DNA of 64,000 nt from Cycas panzhihuaensis. Lineage: Eukaryota; Cycadophyta. This document shows positions 44,871 through 56,310 of this stretch, piece by piece. The stretch covers positions 136,283,741 to 136,347,740 of the forward strand of contig CM041465.1 in the NCBI GenBank assembly GCA_023213395.1. Direction: 5' to 3'. The position numbers and the translations under genes were made by a program. Positions within the stretch are counted from its first letter, which is position 1, and the number at the start of each line of letters is the position of its first letter. Under the pieces are notes generated by a model. The model saw only the letters and a list, made by a program, of their open reading frames with translations. It did not search any database and had not been told where the DNA came from.

Positions 44871-45600
44871 ACCTCAAAGCCTAGAAAGTAATGGAGAAGT
44901 CCAAGATCAGCCATCTCAAAACTTCTCTTCAAATCATCTTGGAGAACATTGATGAGCTTAGTGTCATCACCCGTGATCACTAAGTCATCTACATACAAGG
45001 CAATATAAATGACATGGTGATGTTCATGTTTGATATACAAGTTTGGATCAGATGTGGATCGATGAAACCCATGTCTCAAAAAGTATTCATCGATTTTTGC
45101 GTACCATGCCCTAGGAGCTTGCTTCAAGCCATACAAAGCCTTCTTGAGGCGACATACCAAATGCTCCTTGCCTTGTTCCTTGTAACCGGAGGTTGCTCCA
45201 AGTATACCTCCTCTTGAAGATCGCTGCTGAGGAAGGCGCTCTTCACGTCCATCCGATATACGCCATTTGCATTGTGCGCCTAAGGCCAAAAGAAGTCCGA
45301 TGGTGTTCATGTTTGCTACAGTGCAAAGGTCTCCTCGTAATCAATTCCTTCCTTTTGTTTGAACCCCTTTGCTACAAGTCTTGCTTTCGTCGCTTGAGTG
45401 TCCCATCGAATGAAATTTGGTCTTGTAGACCCATTTACAATCGATTGCCTGCTTGTGTGGAGGCAATTCGACCAAGTCCCAAGTACCATTCTTGTGAATG
45501 GATTGAATCTCCTCATCCATGGCAGCTTTCCAATTGTCACTTTGTGAAGCCTCTGCAAAGGTAGTAGGCTCATCAATAGAAAGCACTTCAGCCATAAGTG
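44871..45600 (-). pseudogene. Reverse transcriptase of element D
   Basis: Reads from 45595: AEVLSIDEPTTFAEASQSDN, KNGTWDLVELPPHKQ, CKWVYKTKF. After a shift, the 45310 reading gives CRLKKALYGLKQAPRAWYAK, ALYVDDLVITGDDTK and HYFLGFEVWQQPGYIF. The catalytic YVDD is intact; the DVKSAFLNGDL block is frameshifted. Confidence 0.9.
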
Positions 45601-46603
45601 CAAAGTTTGTTTGCTGCCGATACTTTGATGGACGTTTCCCTTCAATGATATGACCATCCTGTACCGTTTGAGTGTACCACTTAGGTAACTTCGAAATGAT
45701 GTGGCATGAACCTCAATATCTTCCGGTCTAAGGGTAGGAGTAATGTAAGATGAAGTGGAAGGTTCAAGTGGAGCATATGAAGATGAAGTAGATGGTACAG
45801 GAGGTGCAGATGAAGAACATGGTGTATAAGATTGAGGGGAAGGGAAGTCCTCAACAATCTTTTTCCCTTTGTCAATGGGGGTTGGATTGATACCATATCC
45901 AACTCTTTTGACCATCCCCAACAAAGATTACATCCCTTGAGCGATGCATGTCTCTCCCAACTGGATCATACAACTTGTAGGCTTTGCTATGGATTGCATA
46001 TCTTACAAAGATGCATTTGAGGCTATGTTTGTCCAACTTTGTTCTTTGTTGATCTGGTATGTGCATATACGCAGTACACCAATGTCCTCAAATCGGCGAT
46101 AGTTGGCTTCTTGCTGCACCATGCCTCCTCGTGTGATATCGGTGGCTATCATTGTAGGACTTCGATTGGCCACATAGGTCAGTATGAAATGCTTTGGCCC
46201 AGTAAGCTCTTGGAAGTCCTTTTGCATGCATCATTGTTTTGGCTTTATTAGCCAAAGTTCTATTCATCCTCTCGGAGACTCCGTTTCTTTGAGGAGTATG
46301 AGGAGCAGTGAGTTGTCTCCGAATTCCATTATCCTTGCAAAATTGGTTGAATTCATTTGAAGTGAATTCACCTCCATTATCGACCTTAATGTGCCAATTG
46401 AGTAGCCGATTCATTTTCTACTCCGTCTTGAAGTCTTTGAACTTGGAGAAGGCTTCTGATTTTTGCTTTAGGAAGTAGACCCAGACTTTGTGAGAGAAGT
46501 CATCAATGAAAGATATGTAGTATAATGCTCCTCCAAAGGATTGGGTGGACATGGGTCCACACAAGTCCGAGTGAACTAACGCAAAGGATAAGATGCACGC
46601 CAT
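45601..46603 (-). pseudogene. Integrase of element D
   Basis: [10 protein letters not shown] (first catalytic Asp kept), [29 protein letters not shown] (second Asp kept) and PQRNGVSERMNRTL with the Glu region. The C-terminal HIPDQQRTKLDKHSLKC and KAYKLYDPVGRDMHRSRDV follow. The reading changes frame near 46190 and 46090. The Ser/Pro-rich linker to RT runs to about 45700. Confidence 0.9.
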
Positions 46604-46639
46604 GCTTTGCCTTTAGGAAAAAGGCGGTGATGTTGTGTC

Positions 46640-47180
46640 CCCATTATGCAAGCTTCGCAAAGACATTTTGAACCATACATCTTTCAAGCCCATACACCAT
46701 GCTTTTGTTTATCATCGCCTTGATTGTCTAGGCTTAAATGTCCTGACGCGTTGATGCCATAACCGAATTTTTGACAAAGATGTGGAACCGAGTAAGCGTA
46801 ATCAAGAGTAATGTTATTGGCATCTAACTTATAAAGACCTTGATCCTCATAGGCTACATTTACGATCCGATCATCTTTGTCACAAATGATACATTTCCCA
46901 TTTTAAATAGTACGCTCATTTGTTGCTTGTTCAATCTGGCTATGAGATAGCGATTCTTCTCCATAGAAGGAATGAAGTAGGCATCCTTTGTTGGGAAATG
47001 ATGAGGAAGGATTTTGAGGAGAATGAAAAGGAGCTATTGTGCCTATTCCTAAAATCTCAACTGATTCGGCGTTTCCAAAGGTCACTGATTGACCTTTACC
47101 TTCCTTGATGTTGCATAGGAGTTCTTCACTCCCTGTCATATGTTGAGAAGCTCCTGAATCGACGATCCAGTGTTGTCAAT
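46640..47180 (-). pseudogene. Protease and pre-integrase of element D
   Basis: The active site reads WIVDSGASQHMTG across 47180-47135, with a shift between flanking frames. The 47139-46903 reading continues MTGSEELLCNIKEGKGQ and VTFGNAESVEILGIG. A frameshift after PSSSFPNKG ends it; the zinc region CLCEACIMGTQH follows near 46650. Confidence 0.85.
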
Positions 47181-48192
47181 GTTGCATGATTGGTATGCAC
47201 AAAACAGTTTGTCTTCATTGGTAAACTGATTAAAATGGCGTTGGTAGCCACCTCTTTGACCCCCCCCCACCTCTTGGACCTCCTCGATAGGCACCTCCAT
47301 TTGGTCGAGGGGGATTCTGCTGGTGATCTGGCTGTTGGAACCTTTGTTGTGGTTGCTGTTGTCTTTGACCACGTACGCCGCCGCTTCTTGTCTTCGAAGA
47401 TCCGCTTGCTTCTTTCTGCAATCAGGTGCAATGTGGCCAGGTTTGCCATAATAATGACATACGACATTGGACTTGGAAGATCCAATGTTCATATTTCTAA
47501 ACTGCTTTGTGAATGCAGGTTTGGATTTTTGATTTGCCTTTGCCTTTGCTGTGAAAGCACCTGTTGTAGATGGTTCTTCATTATCCTTAGCATAAATTTG
47601 TTCTTCTTGAAGCAATAAGCTTTCAAGTTCATTGAATGTCATCTCCCTTAGTGAACCATCTCGTGTAGTTGATGATATAAAGCCGTTGTAGTCCTTTGGT
47701 AATGCTCTTGTGATGGAGGCTACGATTTCATCTCTTGTACCTGGACTACCTAAAATATTTAATTCATTACAAACCTCCTTAATGGAGGACAAGAATGCCG
47801 ACATTGGCTTTACAAATTTGATGGAGTACAATTTTGCTTTTATCATCAAAATGCGAGCTTCATCTCGCCTTTCATAGAAAGAGGACAATGTGTCCCATGC
47901 TTCTTTAGAAGATTTTGCAGAAGAAATATTTTGGTCTACATTTATGTCCACAACCATACGAATGAATGCCAAAGCAATTTTCTTTGGCCTCCCATGCAAC
48001 AACATATTCATCATCCACAGTGCAAAGTTGATTTTCATTATTATCATCCACAAGTGCGAGGATTGGGGATTCTTCCAAACATATCCCCGAACTCATTCAT
48101 TATCAAGAGATTCTTTGTGATTCTTTTCCATTCTTGATAATTTGCCCTGTTAGCCGAATAGTGCATGCATTTAGCATGTTTATGGCGACCAT
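47181..48192 (-). pseudogene. gag of element D
   Basis: ATG at 48192 (MVAINMLNACTIRLTG), matching C. A short deletion shifts the frame at once; WKRITKNLLIMNEF and then the long 48053 reading carry the core (AWDTLSSFYERRDEARILMI, ALPKDYNGFISSTTRDG). The zinc knuckle reads CHYYGKPGHIAPDC, with the second Cys changed to Tyr. Confidence 0.9.
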
Positions 48193-48620
48193 GTTTGGCT
48201 TTATAAACACTTGAAGCTAGCAGATAACTTGGAAACTCAAAGCTTTCGTCACTTAAGTTCCACCTTCTAACAAGACCAGCATCCACGATCTTACTAGAAG
48301 ATCCAACAACTGAATGGAATGATGAGGGGTGGAGGTCTAGGCTATAGAGTTGGTCCAACTTGATCTTATAGAGAAGATCCAAATGTTGACCAAGTTAAAT
48401 CTAGGACAAGGCAGGTAGGGTTGATCTGCATGGACGTACCATGCTTTCCACAGGATTCATGACCCCAATAACACCCTTTTCGAACCTCCTTTCCCTCAAG
48501 CAACCTTAATTGTCGTGCACTGACCGTACGGTCGGTTGGTCCCCTAGGGAATGCACCAAGCTTAAGGTTAATTTAGAGGCAAGGTTTGAACCTTTTTCGA
48601 GCCTCTCCAACAAATTTTAA
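48193..48620 (-). promoter_or_regulatory. Conserved gag-proximal leader block of D
   Basis: Matches C 8230-8655 and E 55880-56310. It carries a perfect 12-bp palindrome GACCGTACGGTC at 48522-48533 next to GTGCAC. Confidence 0.7.
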
Positions 48621-49439
48621 ATTCACTTTTAAATAAGTCTAAGTGAATTTTTAATATCTTCTTACTTGGATTTTTATGCCTTTTGGCTTACAAAGAATGC
48701 TTCTTAAGAAGCAATGAAAGAATGAGCACAAAAAGGATTTCAAGTGCTTTATGATCCAAGTGAGGTGCTATGTATGCTTGAGTACAATGATAAAGTACTT
48801 TGAGTACTTAAAACAAAATGATGTAAGGAACCTTTGATGAAGACAACAAAAAAGGGTTCCTTTTAACCTTCAAAATCTGATGAAGTGATGAAGCCACAAG
48901 AAAGGTGTACTCAAGAAATGCTCCAAAGTCAACACGAACTCCATCAGCATTGCTGTTGAGACTTAAAATGTCTCAACAATCCAACAAGAAAATTGTGATT
49001 TTATTAAGTTTCACAATGAGCCTTCCCCTTTTTGAACTTAAGAAGGCCAAGGTCACCATGCAAGGTGCCAAAAAATGAAGTTTGGTGGTAATTTTTTTCA
49101 CCTTTACAATGTAGATATGCCTTTTGATTACATTAATTAAGCTCAATGATGCTTTAATAGCATGAAAGTGTGCTAAAAGAGCTTAAAATAGTAAGTACAA
49201 AAAGGTACTTTTAAGAACCACTTAAAAAAGACTTTATAAGTGAGATTAAATCTCACTAAAAGAAAACAGATTTCTTAAGGTAATTAAGGCTGCCAATGTT
49301 TGTAAAAAAATTTTCAAGTAGGCCCAGCTAAAAGACTTAAAGTCTCTTAAGACTCCCCCTTTGAGAAAAAAGTTCTCTTAAAAACTTAAAAAAAAATTTG
49401 ATTCACATGAACATATTTTTGTATATATCAAGGGGTTGA

Positions 49440-50130
49440 TTTTTCAATACTGAGTTGGCCTTCTTGTTGAGCCTTCTTGGTGGCGGTGTAATGGCAGATC
49501 TTTAATTGTGAAATGGTGAGTTGTCTTGGTGGGAGCCGACTGTTGACCGGGCGAGCCGAGTTAGCACCGGCGAGCTTGGTAGGTAGTAGGCCGAGCCTTC
49601 TTGATTGGCCTGTTGAGGCGGGGGCCCGAGTTAACCTTCTTGGCGGTGTGTTGGCCGGTATTGAGCGATCGGTGTTGACCGGTAGGGCCGAGTTAGCCTT
49701 CTTTGGCGGGCCCATGTAAAGCGATGTGATTCTTGTGTCTTGGTGGTGGCCGTATGGTGACTTCAATGATGGTGAGTTAGCATTCTTGGTGGGAGTTTGA
49801 GGATCGTATGATGATGTGGCTTGAGTCTTGACTTCAGCAATGTCTTGACTTAGCGATGTGAGTCTTCTGGAGTCGTGTGCAGACTCAACAATGAGCTGAG
49901 TTAGCCTTCTTGGGACGATTTGAGGATCGTGTCTTGGCCGTACCGATGATTGGACAAAGGTGAGAGTATGATTGGACAGTGTGCCGAGTTGGCATCGCTA
50001 ATCGGAGCGATCTTGGCCGATCGGTGCTAATCTGGGCAGTCTTGGTAGCCCTTGCTAATCGGGCCGTGTCTTCTTCTTGGCTTGGCTTGGCTCTTCTTGG
50101 GCGCCTTGAATCCTCTTCTGTGCAGGGTTT
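49440..50130 (-). repeat. GC-richer degenerate repeat tract in D's leader
   Basis: Irregular recurrences of GAGTTAGCCTTCTTGG and of GCCGAG / GGCCG / GATCGG words on the plus strand, at variable spacing. Its base composition stands out from the AT-rich surroundings. C has an unrelated minisatellite at the equivalent place. Open frames across it are by-products. Confidence 0.65.
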
Positions 50131-50328
50131 GAACAGTCCTTGCATGCAGGTCCTTTATGCACAGCTATGGACAGGCACTGTGTGTCTCCAGAATGCAGGA
50201 AAGACAGTACAAAAATGGACTTCTTCAAGTGCAGGGATAGAGGATAGTCCAGTGCACAGATTTCAAGAACAGAAGACAAAGATAATAAACTAACAGTGCT
50301 TAAACAAACTAAGTTCAGAAACCTTTCA

Positions 50329-50340
50329 GCTCTGATACCA
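50329..50340 (-). promoter_or_regulatory. Primer-binding site of element D
   Basis: Minus strand TGGTATCAGAGC, a full match to the tRNA-iMet complement. Confidence 0.95.
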
Positions 50341-50342
50341 AA

Positions 50343-50882
50343 TGTGAAAATGGGCATTAAGCCACATTAGTCCCAAGATCATAAGTAAAAGCACAATATC
50401 ACACATGCATGAAGCATAAAACATAAAGAACAAAAAGAGAAATAGGAGCAAGATCAAGATACCATGAATGGGAGTTGGAATTAGTCCAACCACCAAAGAA
50501 TGTTTCAGCTTGATTAGCAAACTGACAGAATAACAATGAGCTCCTCCTCTTAAGATGAGCAACAATGAAGAGAGGCCTCTTTAAATAGAAAAAGATGAGA
50601 GGCCAAAGGCTATTGCATGATTGACAAGTGTCAATCATGCAATGCATGCTTGCATGTAGGACAAGTGTCCATTGGGAGCTCATGTGAGCAAAAGTGCAAG
50701 GGGGTCATTTGACCCTTAAGTTACAACGTTATGTCACTAGACATAAAGTGGGTGTGTACTTTATCACTTAAGTGATAAAGTCACACCTAAAGTACAAAAG
50801 TGCAAAAATGCACACATAATACAAGAATAGAAAGTACATTAGCTTAACATTATAAACATAAGGTAAACCATGAGGTTTAACA
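50343..50882 (-). repeat. 5' LTR of element D
   Basis: 540 bp, partner of 43520-44057; same palindrome at 50760-50779. Confidence 0.95.
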
Positions 50883-51178
50883 AGATGTTGGAGATTTGAG
50901 GTCAAAAATCTTTAAGTCACGGTACACAACACTGCCATTGATCAACTTCAACCTCAAAACGCAGGCAAAAGATTGAGCAAGACACTCTTGTCTAGAGGGG
51001 AGAGGGTAGAGTAGATAGAACGCGATGAGGTCGTCTAATTGTCCTTAGTTGATGATCCAAAAATTGACATTTCAATGCAATGAATAATATCAACTTTGAG
51101 GGTGTACACAGTGATAATAGTTGAGACTTCAATGTAGTAAATAAAATACTTTGATGAGTGCTTTGAGTATGTTTGCAG
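50883..51178 (-). other. Internal DNA of L between D and E
   Basis: 296 bp, bounded by D's AGATG and E's TGCAG target sites. No gene. Confidence 0.55.
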
Positions 51179-51715
51179 TGTTGGAAAGGGTATTCAACCT
51201 ACAAGACATAGGATCTAGAAAGGTGAAACAATCTACTCATGAGGTGAGATGATTAGCATCTAAGTGAGGAAATATTGAAATGAGGAAGATAACAAAGCAT
51301 AAGCATAAAATAACATAAACACAACAATACCAATATGGAGGAGATGGAATTGGTCCATCTCCAAATATGATGATAGCTTCATTAGCAAATTGGTAGCATA
51401 ATTATGTTACTCACACTCCATATGAGATACATGAGAATTGGTCTCAATATATAGAGTTGGAGGAGAGACCTAAGGTGCTGGATGTTTGACAAGTGTCAAA
51501 CATCCAAGCAACACCTTTTGCATGTAGGACATGTGTCCTTTGGGCTCTCAAATGAGCAAAAATACGTAAGGGACCCTTAAGTCACAATGTCATGTCATTA
51601 GAAAAGAATGTGGGTGTGTACTTTATCATTTAAGTGATAAGTCACCCCATAAAATACAATAATACAATAGTGATAAAGTACATTAGCTTAACATGTAAAC
51701 ATAAGGTTTAACAAC
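51179..51715 (-). repeat. 3' LTR of element E
   Basis: 537 bp, minus orientation TGTTAAACCTTATG...CCTTTCCAACA, with a TATATATT box and TTATCATTTAAGTGATAA at 51623-51640. Confidence 0.93.
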
Positions 51716-51725
51716 CCCCCTTACT
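51716..51725 (-). promoter_or_regulatory. Polypurine tract of element E
   Basis: Minus strand TAAGGGGGGT directly before the 3' LTR. Confidence 0.8.
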
Positions 51726-51726
51726 A

Positions 51727-52539
51727 TTTACAATGTTAAGTCAGACACCTAGACCATCGTTGAATTTTACAAACTTCTCTACCAAGTGGCTTGGTAAAGA
51801 TATTTGGTGCCTGTTGCTTTGTAGGTCTATAGTGGAGGTTGATCTCATCTCTCTGAATATGCTCTCTAATAAAATGGTGATGAACCTCTATATGCTTTGT
51901 CCGTGCATGAAAAACATGATTCTTGGTCAACTTGAGCACACTTTGACTGTTGCAATATAGTCTGGTGGGGTGATCTTGCTTAAGTCTAAGCTCTCCAAGA
52001 ATCCGTTTGAGCCAAATAGCCTCACAAGCTATGCTGACTTCAACTTTGTACTATGCTTCCGTGGATGACAAGGTAACATTTCGTTGCTTCTTGCAACTCC
52101 ACAAAATGACTCCTGAACCAAGGGTAAAGCAATAACTTGTAGTTGATCTGTGGTTATCCTTCCATCTTATCCAATTAGAATTTGAGAGCCCTTCCAAGAT
52201 GAAGTTCTCATTATTAACATACTGAAGGCCATGCTGCAATGTGTCTTTGATGTATTTCAGTATGCGTTTAACTGCATTCTAATGTTTTTGATTCGGTTGA
52301 GACATGTACTTAGAACAAATCCCTACAACAAATGAGATGTTCGGTCTAGTGTTGGTGAGGTAGATTAGGCTAACAACTAGTTGCCAGAATAGAGTGGGAT
52401 TTGCAGGTTCTGTTTCCTTATTAAGAGTTATTTTTGTTCCATTCTCCATTGATGTAGGTGTTGGTTTGCAGTCTTGCATCCTGAACCGCTGCAAAATGTC
52501 ATAAGTATTTTGCTTGGGATATGGCCTTGTTGTTGCCAT
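51727..52539 (-). pseudogene. RNase H of element E
   Basis: Readings 52539-52279 (PTPTSMENGTKITLNKETEP, LIYLTNTRPNISFVVGICS), 52239-52051 (HGLQYVNNENFILEG, TTSYCFTLGSGVILW, KKQRNVTLSSTEA) and 51939-51736 (KNHVFHARTKHIEVHHHFIR, IFTKPLGREV). The frames differ from piece to piece. Confidence 0.88.
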
Positions 52540-53290
52540 ACTTCTAAGCCTAAAAAGTAATGGAGAAGTCTAAGATCTATGATCTCGAAACTTCTCTTAT
52601 GGTCACCTTGGGGAATTTCAATCATCTTAGTGTCATTTCCTATGATCACTAGGTCATCAAAATACAAAACAATAAAAATAACATGGTCCTTCCTAACTTT
52701 AACGTATAAGTTAGGATTTGATGTGGATCGATGATCTCCATGTCTCAAGAAATAGTCATCAATTTTTGAGTACCGTGCTCTTGGGGCTTGTTTCAAGCCA
52801 TACAATGCCTTTCTGAGGCGACAAACCATATGTTCTTTGCCTTGTACTTTGTGGCCAAGGGGTTGCTCCAAATATACCTCCTCTTGAAGATCGTCGTTGA
52901 GGAAAGCACTCTTCACGTCCATTTGATAAACTGGCCATTTACATTGAGCAGCTAAGGTTGAGATGAGTCTAATGGTGTTCATATTTGCAATAGGTGCAAA
53001 GGTCTCCTCATAATGAATGCCTTTTTTTTGTTTGAAGCCCTTTACAAGAAGTTGTACCTTTTGGCGCATAAGTGTACTATCAAAATGGCATTTGGTTTTG
53101 TAAACCCATTTGCAACTGATTGCCTGTTTGTGTTTAGGCAATTCTATCAAATCCCATGCTCCATTCTTCTTAATAGAATGGATTTCTTCATCCATGGCAA
53201 CCTTCGAATTTTCATTTTTAGAAGCCTCCTCAAAAGTGGAAGGCTCGTCAACACATAACACTTCAGCCATAAGTGCATAATTTGTTTGTT
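52540..53290 (-). pseudogene. Reverse transcriptase of element E
   Basis: An almost unbroken 280-residue reading (53270-52428): AEVLCVDEPSTFEEASKNEN, CKWVYKTKCH, FAPIANMNTIRLISTLAAQ, YQMDVKSAFLNDDLQEEV, YGLKQAPRARYSKIDDYFLR. The catalytic motif is YFDD instead of YVDD (VLYFDDLVIIGND), with both Asp kept. Confidence 0.9.
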
Positions 53291-53342
53291 GTCGATACTT
53301 TGGTGGACATTTTCCTTCGATGATCTGACTGTCTTGTATTGC

Positions 53343-54260
53343 CTATGTGTACCATTTGGGTAACTTCTTGACTGATGTGACTTGAACCTCAAGGTCTTTT
53401 GGTCGGAGTGGTTGATCAACAGAAGATGTTTTGGGATCAAGTGGAGCAGATTCTGATGATGAAGAGATAACCGGTGCAGATGATGTACATGGTGTTGAAG
53501 ATTGAGAGGGAAGGAAGTCCTCAACAGTCTTTTTACCCTTGTCAACAGGTGGTTGGATGGATGTTGATGCCAAGCCCTTATGATCTTCTTCAACAAAGAT
53601 AACATCTCTTGAGAGATGCATTTTCCTAGCAATGGGGTCATACAATTTGTATGCCTTGCTGTGAATGGCATAGCCTACAAAATACATTTGAGACTATTTT
53701 TATCTAACTTTGATCTTTGCTAATTAGTGATATGCATATATGCAGTGCACCGAAAGGTCCTTAAATGGCTAACAGTTGGCTTTTTGCTAGACCAAGCCTC
53801 CTTTGCTGTGATGTCAATGACTGGAGATGTAGGACTTTGATTTGCTACATAGGCAGTTGTGTGGAATGCTTCTGCCCAATATGCTCGAGGCACTCCTTTA
53901 GCATGCATCATGGCTTTGGCTTTATTTGCTAAAGTCCTATTCATTCTCTCAGAAACTACATTTTGTTGAGGAGTATGTGGAGTAGTGAGTTGTCTTCGAA
54001 TCTCATTATCCTTGTAGAATTGGGCGAACTCCTTTGAGGTAAATTGACCTCCATTATCTGATCTCAGAATCTTGATTGAATAACCACATTCATTTTCCAC
54101 TTCTAGCTTGAATTCTCTGAATTTTTAAAATGCATTAGATTTTTGCCTGATGAAATAGACCCAATCTTTATGTGAAAAGTCATTTGTGAAGGAAATGTAG
54201 TACAATGCTCCTCCAAATGATGTCGTGGACATGGATCGACATAAATTTGATTGGATCAAC
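53343..54260 (-). pseudogene. Integrase of element E
   Basis: QSNLCRSMS has Asn for the first catalytic Asp. Readings 54100-53720 and 53687-53343 give LRSDNGGQFTSKEF (second Asp kept, Glu to Gln beside it), PQQNVVSERMNRTL, AEAFHTTAYVANQSP, KAYKLYDPIARKMHLSRDV and the Ser/Pro-rich linker. Confidence 0.88.
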
Positions 54261-54307
54261 TGCAAGGGTTGAGATGCACGCTATGAAGTGCCTTTAGGAA
54301 AAGGCTG

Positions 54308-54860
54308 TCAATGCTGTGTCCCCATTATACAAGCTTCGCAAAGACACTTTGAACCATATAGCTTTGGAAGCCCATGCACCATGTTTTTGCAAACCATCAT
54401 CTTGATATTATCTAAGCTTAAGAGGCCTAGACGTTGATGCCAAAGTTGAATCTTTGACATGGTTTGTGTGATAGAGTATGTAGTGTCAAGTGTGATATTA
54501 GTTGCATCCATTTTGTAAAGTCCATGGTCTTCATGACCACTGGCTACCACTTGATCATACTTGTCACTAATAATGCATTTCCCACTTTTAAACAAAATGC
54601 TCATCTGTTGTTTGTCCAACTGACTAACAGATAGCAAGCTCTTCTCCATTGAAGGAATAAGATAGGCATCTCCAGTGGGAAATGTGGAAGTAGGATTGGC
54701 TGATGAGTGAAAAGAGGCAATTTTGCCTATACCTGAAATCTTGATAGATTTGTTGTTGCCAAATGTCACTGATTGACCGCTTCCTTCATTGATGTCATAT
54801 AATAGTTCTTCATTACCTGCCATATGATGAGATGCCCCTGAATCTATGATCCATGTGTGA
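54308..54860 (-). pseudogene. Protease and pre-integrase of element E
   Basis: Active site WIIDSGASHHMAG just upstream of a 171-residue reading (54823-54308) with VTFGNNKSIKISGIG, SMEKSLLSVSQLDKQQ, LWHQRLGLLSLDN and CLCEACIMGTQH. The conserved His of RLGH is Leu. Otherwise open and in good order. Confidence 0.9.
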
Positions 54861-54872
54861 TCAACTTCTGAA

Positions 54873-55879
54873 TTATGATAAGCAAAAATAGCTTATCTTC
54901 ATCTGCAAACTGGTTTGTGTGGTGTTGATTGCCACCTCTGAAACCCCCCCTTCCTCTTTGACCTCCTTGATAACCACCTCGATTTGGTCGAGGCGGTTGC
55001 TGCTGGAAATGTTGTTGCTACTGGAGTTGCTGACAAGGCTGTTGCTGACGTGTTTGCCGTTGGTGAGACTGCTGTAGATTTGCTTGCTTTTTTCAACATT
55101 CAGGAGCAATGTGGCCAACTTTGCCACAATAATGACAAATCACATTGGCCTTGATGAGCCAATGTTCATGTTTCCAAACTGTTCGTGTAATGCTAGTTTG
55201 GGACCTTGTTTGGCCTTTAGCTTGGTTGTAAATGCTTCTGATGTAGATGGCTTTTCATCCTCCCTCATGTAAAATTGTTCTTCTTAAAAGAGTAAACTTT
55301 CAAGTTGATTGAAAGTTACTAAAGCAAGTGATCCATCTCGTGTAATGGACGAAATGAGTCCATTACAATCTATAGGCAACGTATGCAAAGTTGCCGTTAC
55401 AACCTCATCCCTAAAAGCAGGGTTGCCTAGACTGTTTAACTTATTACATATCTCTTTGATTGAAGAAAAAAATGTCGACATTGGCTTTACAAATTTCAAA
55501 GAGTATAATTTGGCCTTAATCATCATTATGTGAGCTTCATCTCACCTTTCATACAAGGAAGACAAAGTGTCCCATGCTTCCTTGGATGTTTTAGCACAAA
55601 CAATATTATGATCTATGTTGACATCAATAATCATGTGCAAAAAGGTTAAGGCCATTTCATCCTTAGCTTTCCAAGCAACAACAATAACTGGATTAGGATA
55701 GATAAGAACATTTCATCAACTTCAATTTGCACAGGTATTGGTTTGGGGATCCTTCCAAAAACATATCCCCAAAATTCATTCATAATCAAGAGATTTTGAG
55801 TTTGATGCTTCCATTCCTGATAATTATCTTGTCCAATTAATTTTATAGTATATGCATTAAGCAAGTTGATAACAACCAT
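54873..55879 (-). pseudogene. gag of element E
   Basis: ATG at 55879 opens MVVINLLNAYTIKLIGQDNY; frames shift after about 60 codons. The core is in fragments (55526-55284: KLYSLKFVKPMSTFFSSIKE, TLPIDCNGLISSITRDG). A knuckle CHYCGKVGHIAPEC-like block lies near 55130 in a frameshifted context, followed by a Gln/Gly-rich linker. Confidence 0.82.
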
Positions 55880-56310
55880 GTTGAAGTTGAAAAACTCTTG
55901 AAGCTTGCAGATGAACTTGGAGACTCTAAGTTGTTGTCGGTCAAGTTCCACCTTCTAACAAGCCAACAGTCCTGATCTTACTAGAAGATCCAACAACTGA
56001 AGAGAATGATGAGGGGTGGAGGACTAGGCTATAGAGTTGGTCCAACCCTAATCTATAAGGAGATCCAATAGTTGAGCAAGTCAAATCTAAAACAAGGCAG
56101 GCATAGTTGATCTGCATGGATGTACCATACTTTCCCTGGGATTCACAACCCCAATAACACCCTTTTCGAACCTCCTTTTTCCCAAGAAACTTCAGTTGTC
56201 GTGCACTGATCGTACAGTTGGTTGGTCCCCTAAGGAATGCATCAAGTTTGAGGTTATTTCAGAGGCAAGGACTTAACCTTTTTCAAGCCTCTCCCACCAG
56301 ATTTTAAAGT
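55880..56310 (-). promoter_or_regulatory. Conserved gag-proximal leader block of E
   Basis: Aligns with the C and D blocks; the 12-bp palindrome is degenerate here (minus AACTGTACGATC at 56208-56219). Confidence 0.65.

Larger units (their letters stand above)
43520..50882 (-). mobile_element. Ty1/copia element D, full length, C family
   Basis: Minus strand. 3' LTR 43520-44057, purine tract, RNase H to gag (44066-48192), leader (48193-50328), primer site 50329-50340, 5' LTR 50343-50882. Exact 5-bp duplication AGATG at 43515-43519 and 50883-50887. The LTRs differ at about seven positions (near 98.7%), so this is the youngest of C, D, E by eye. Integrase and RT active-site residues are all kept, but frameshifts break the polyprotein. 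Confidence 0.95.

Noticed and set aside
49428-50145. Minus- and plus-strand open frames over the GC-richer tract in D
   Set aside because: They follow from low stop-codon density in GC-rich repeats; no domain seen.
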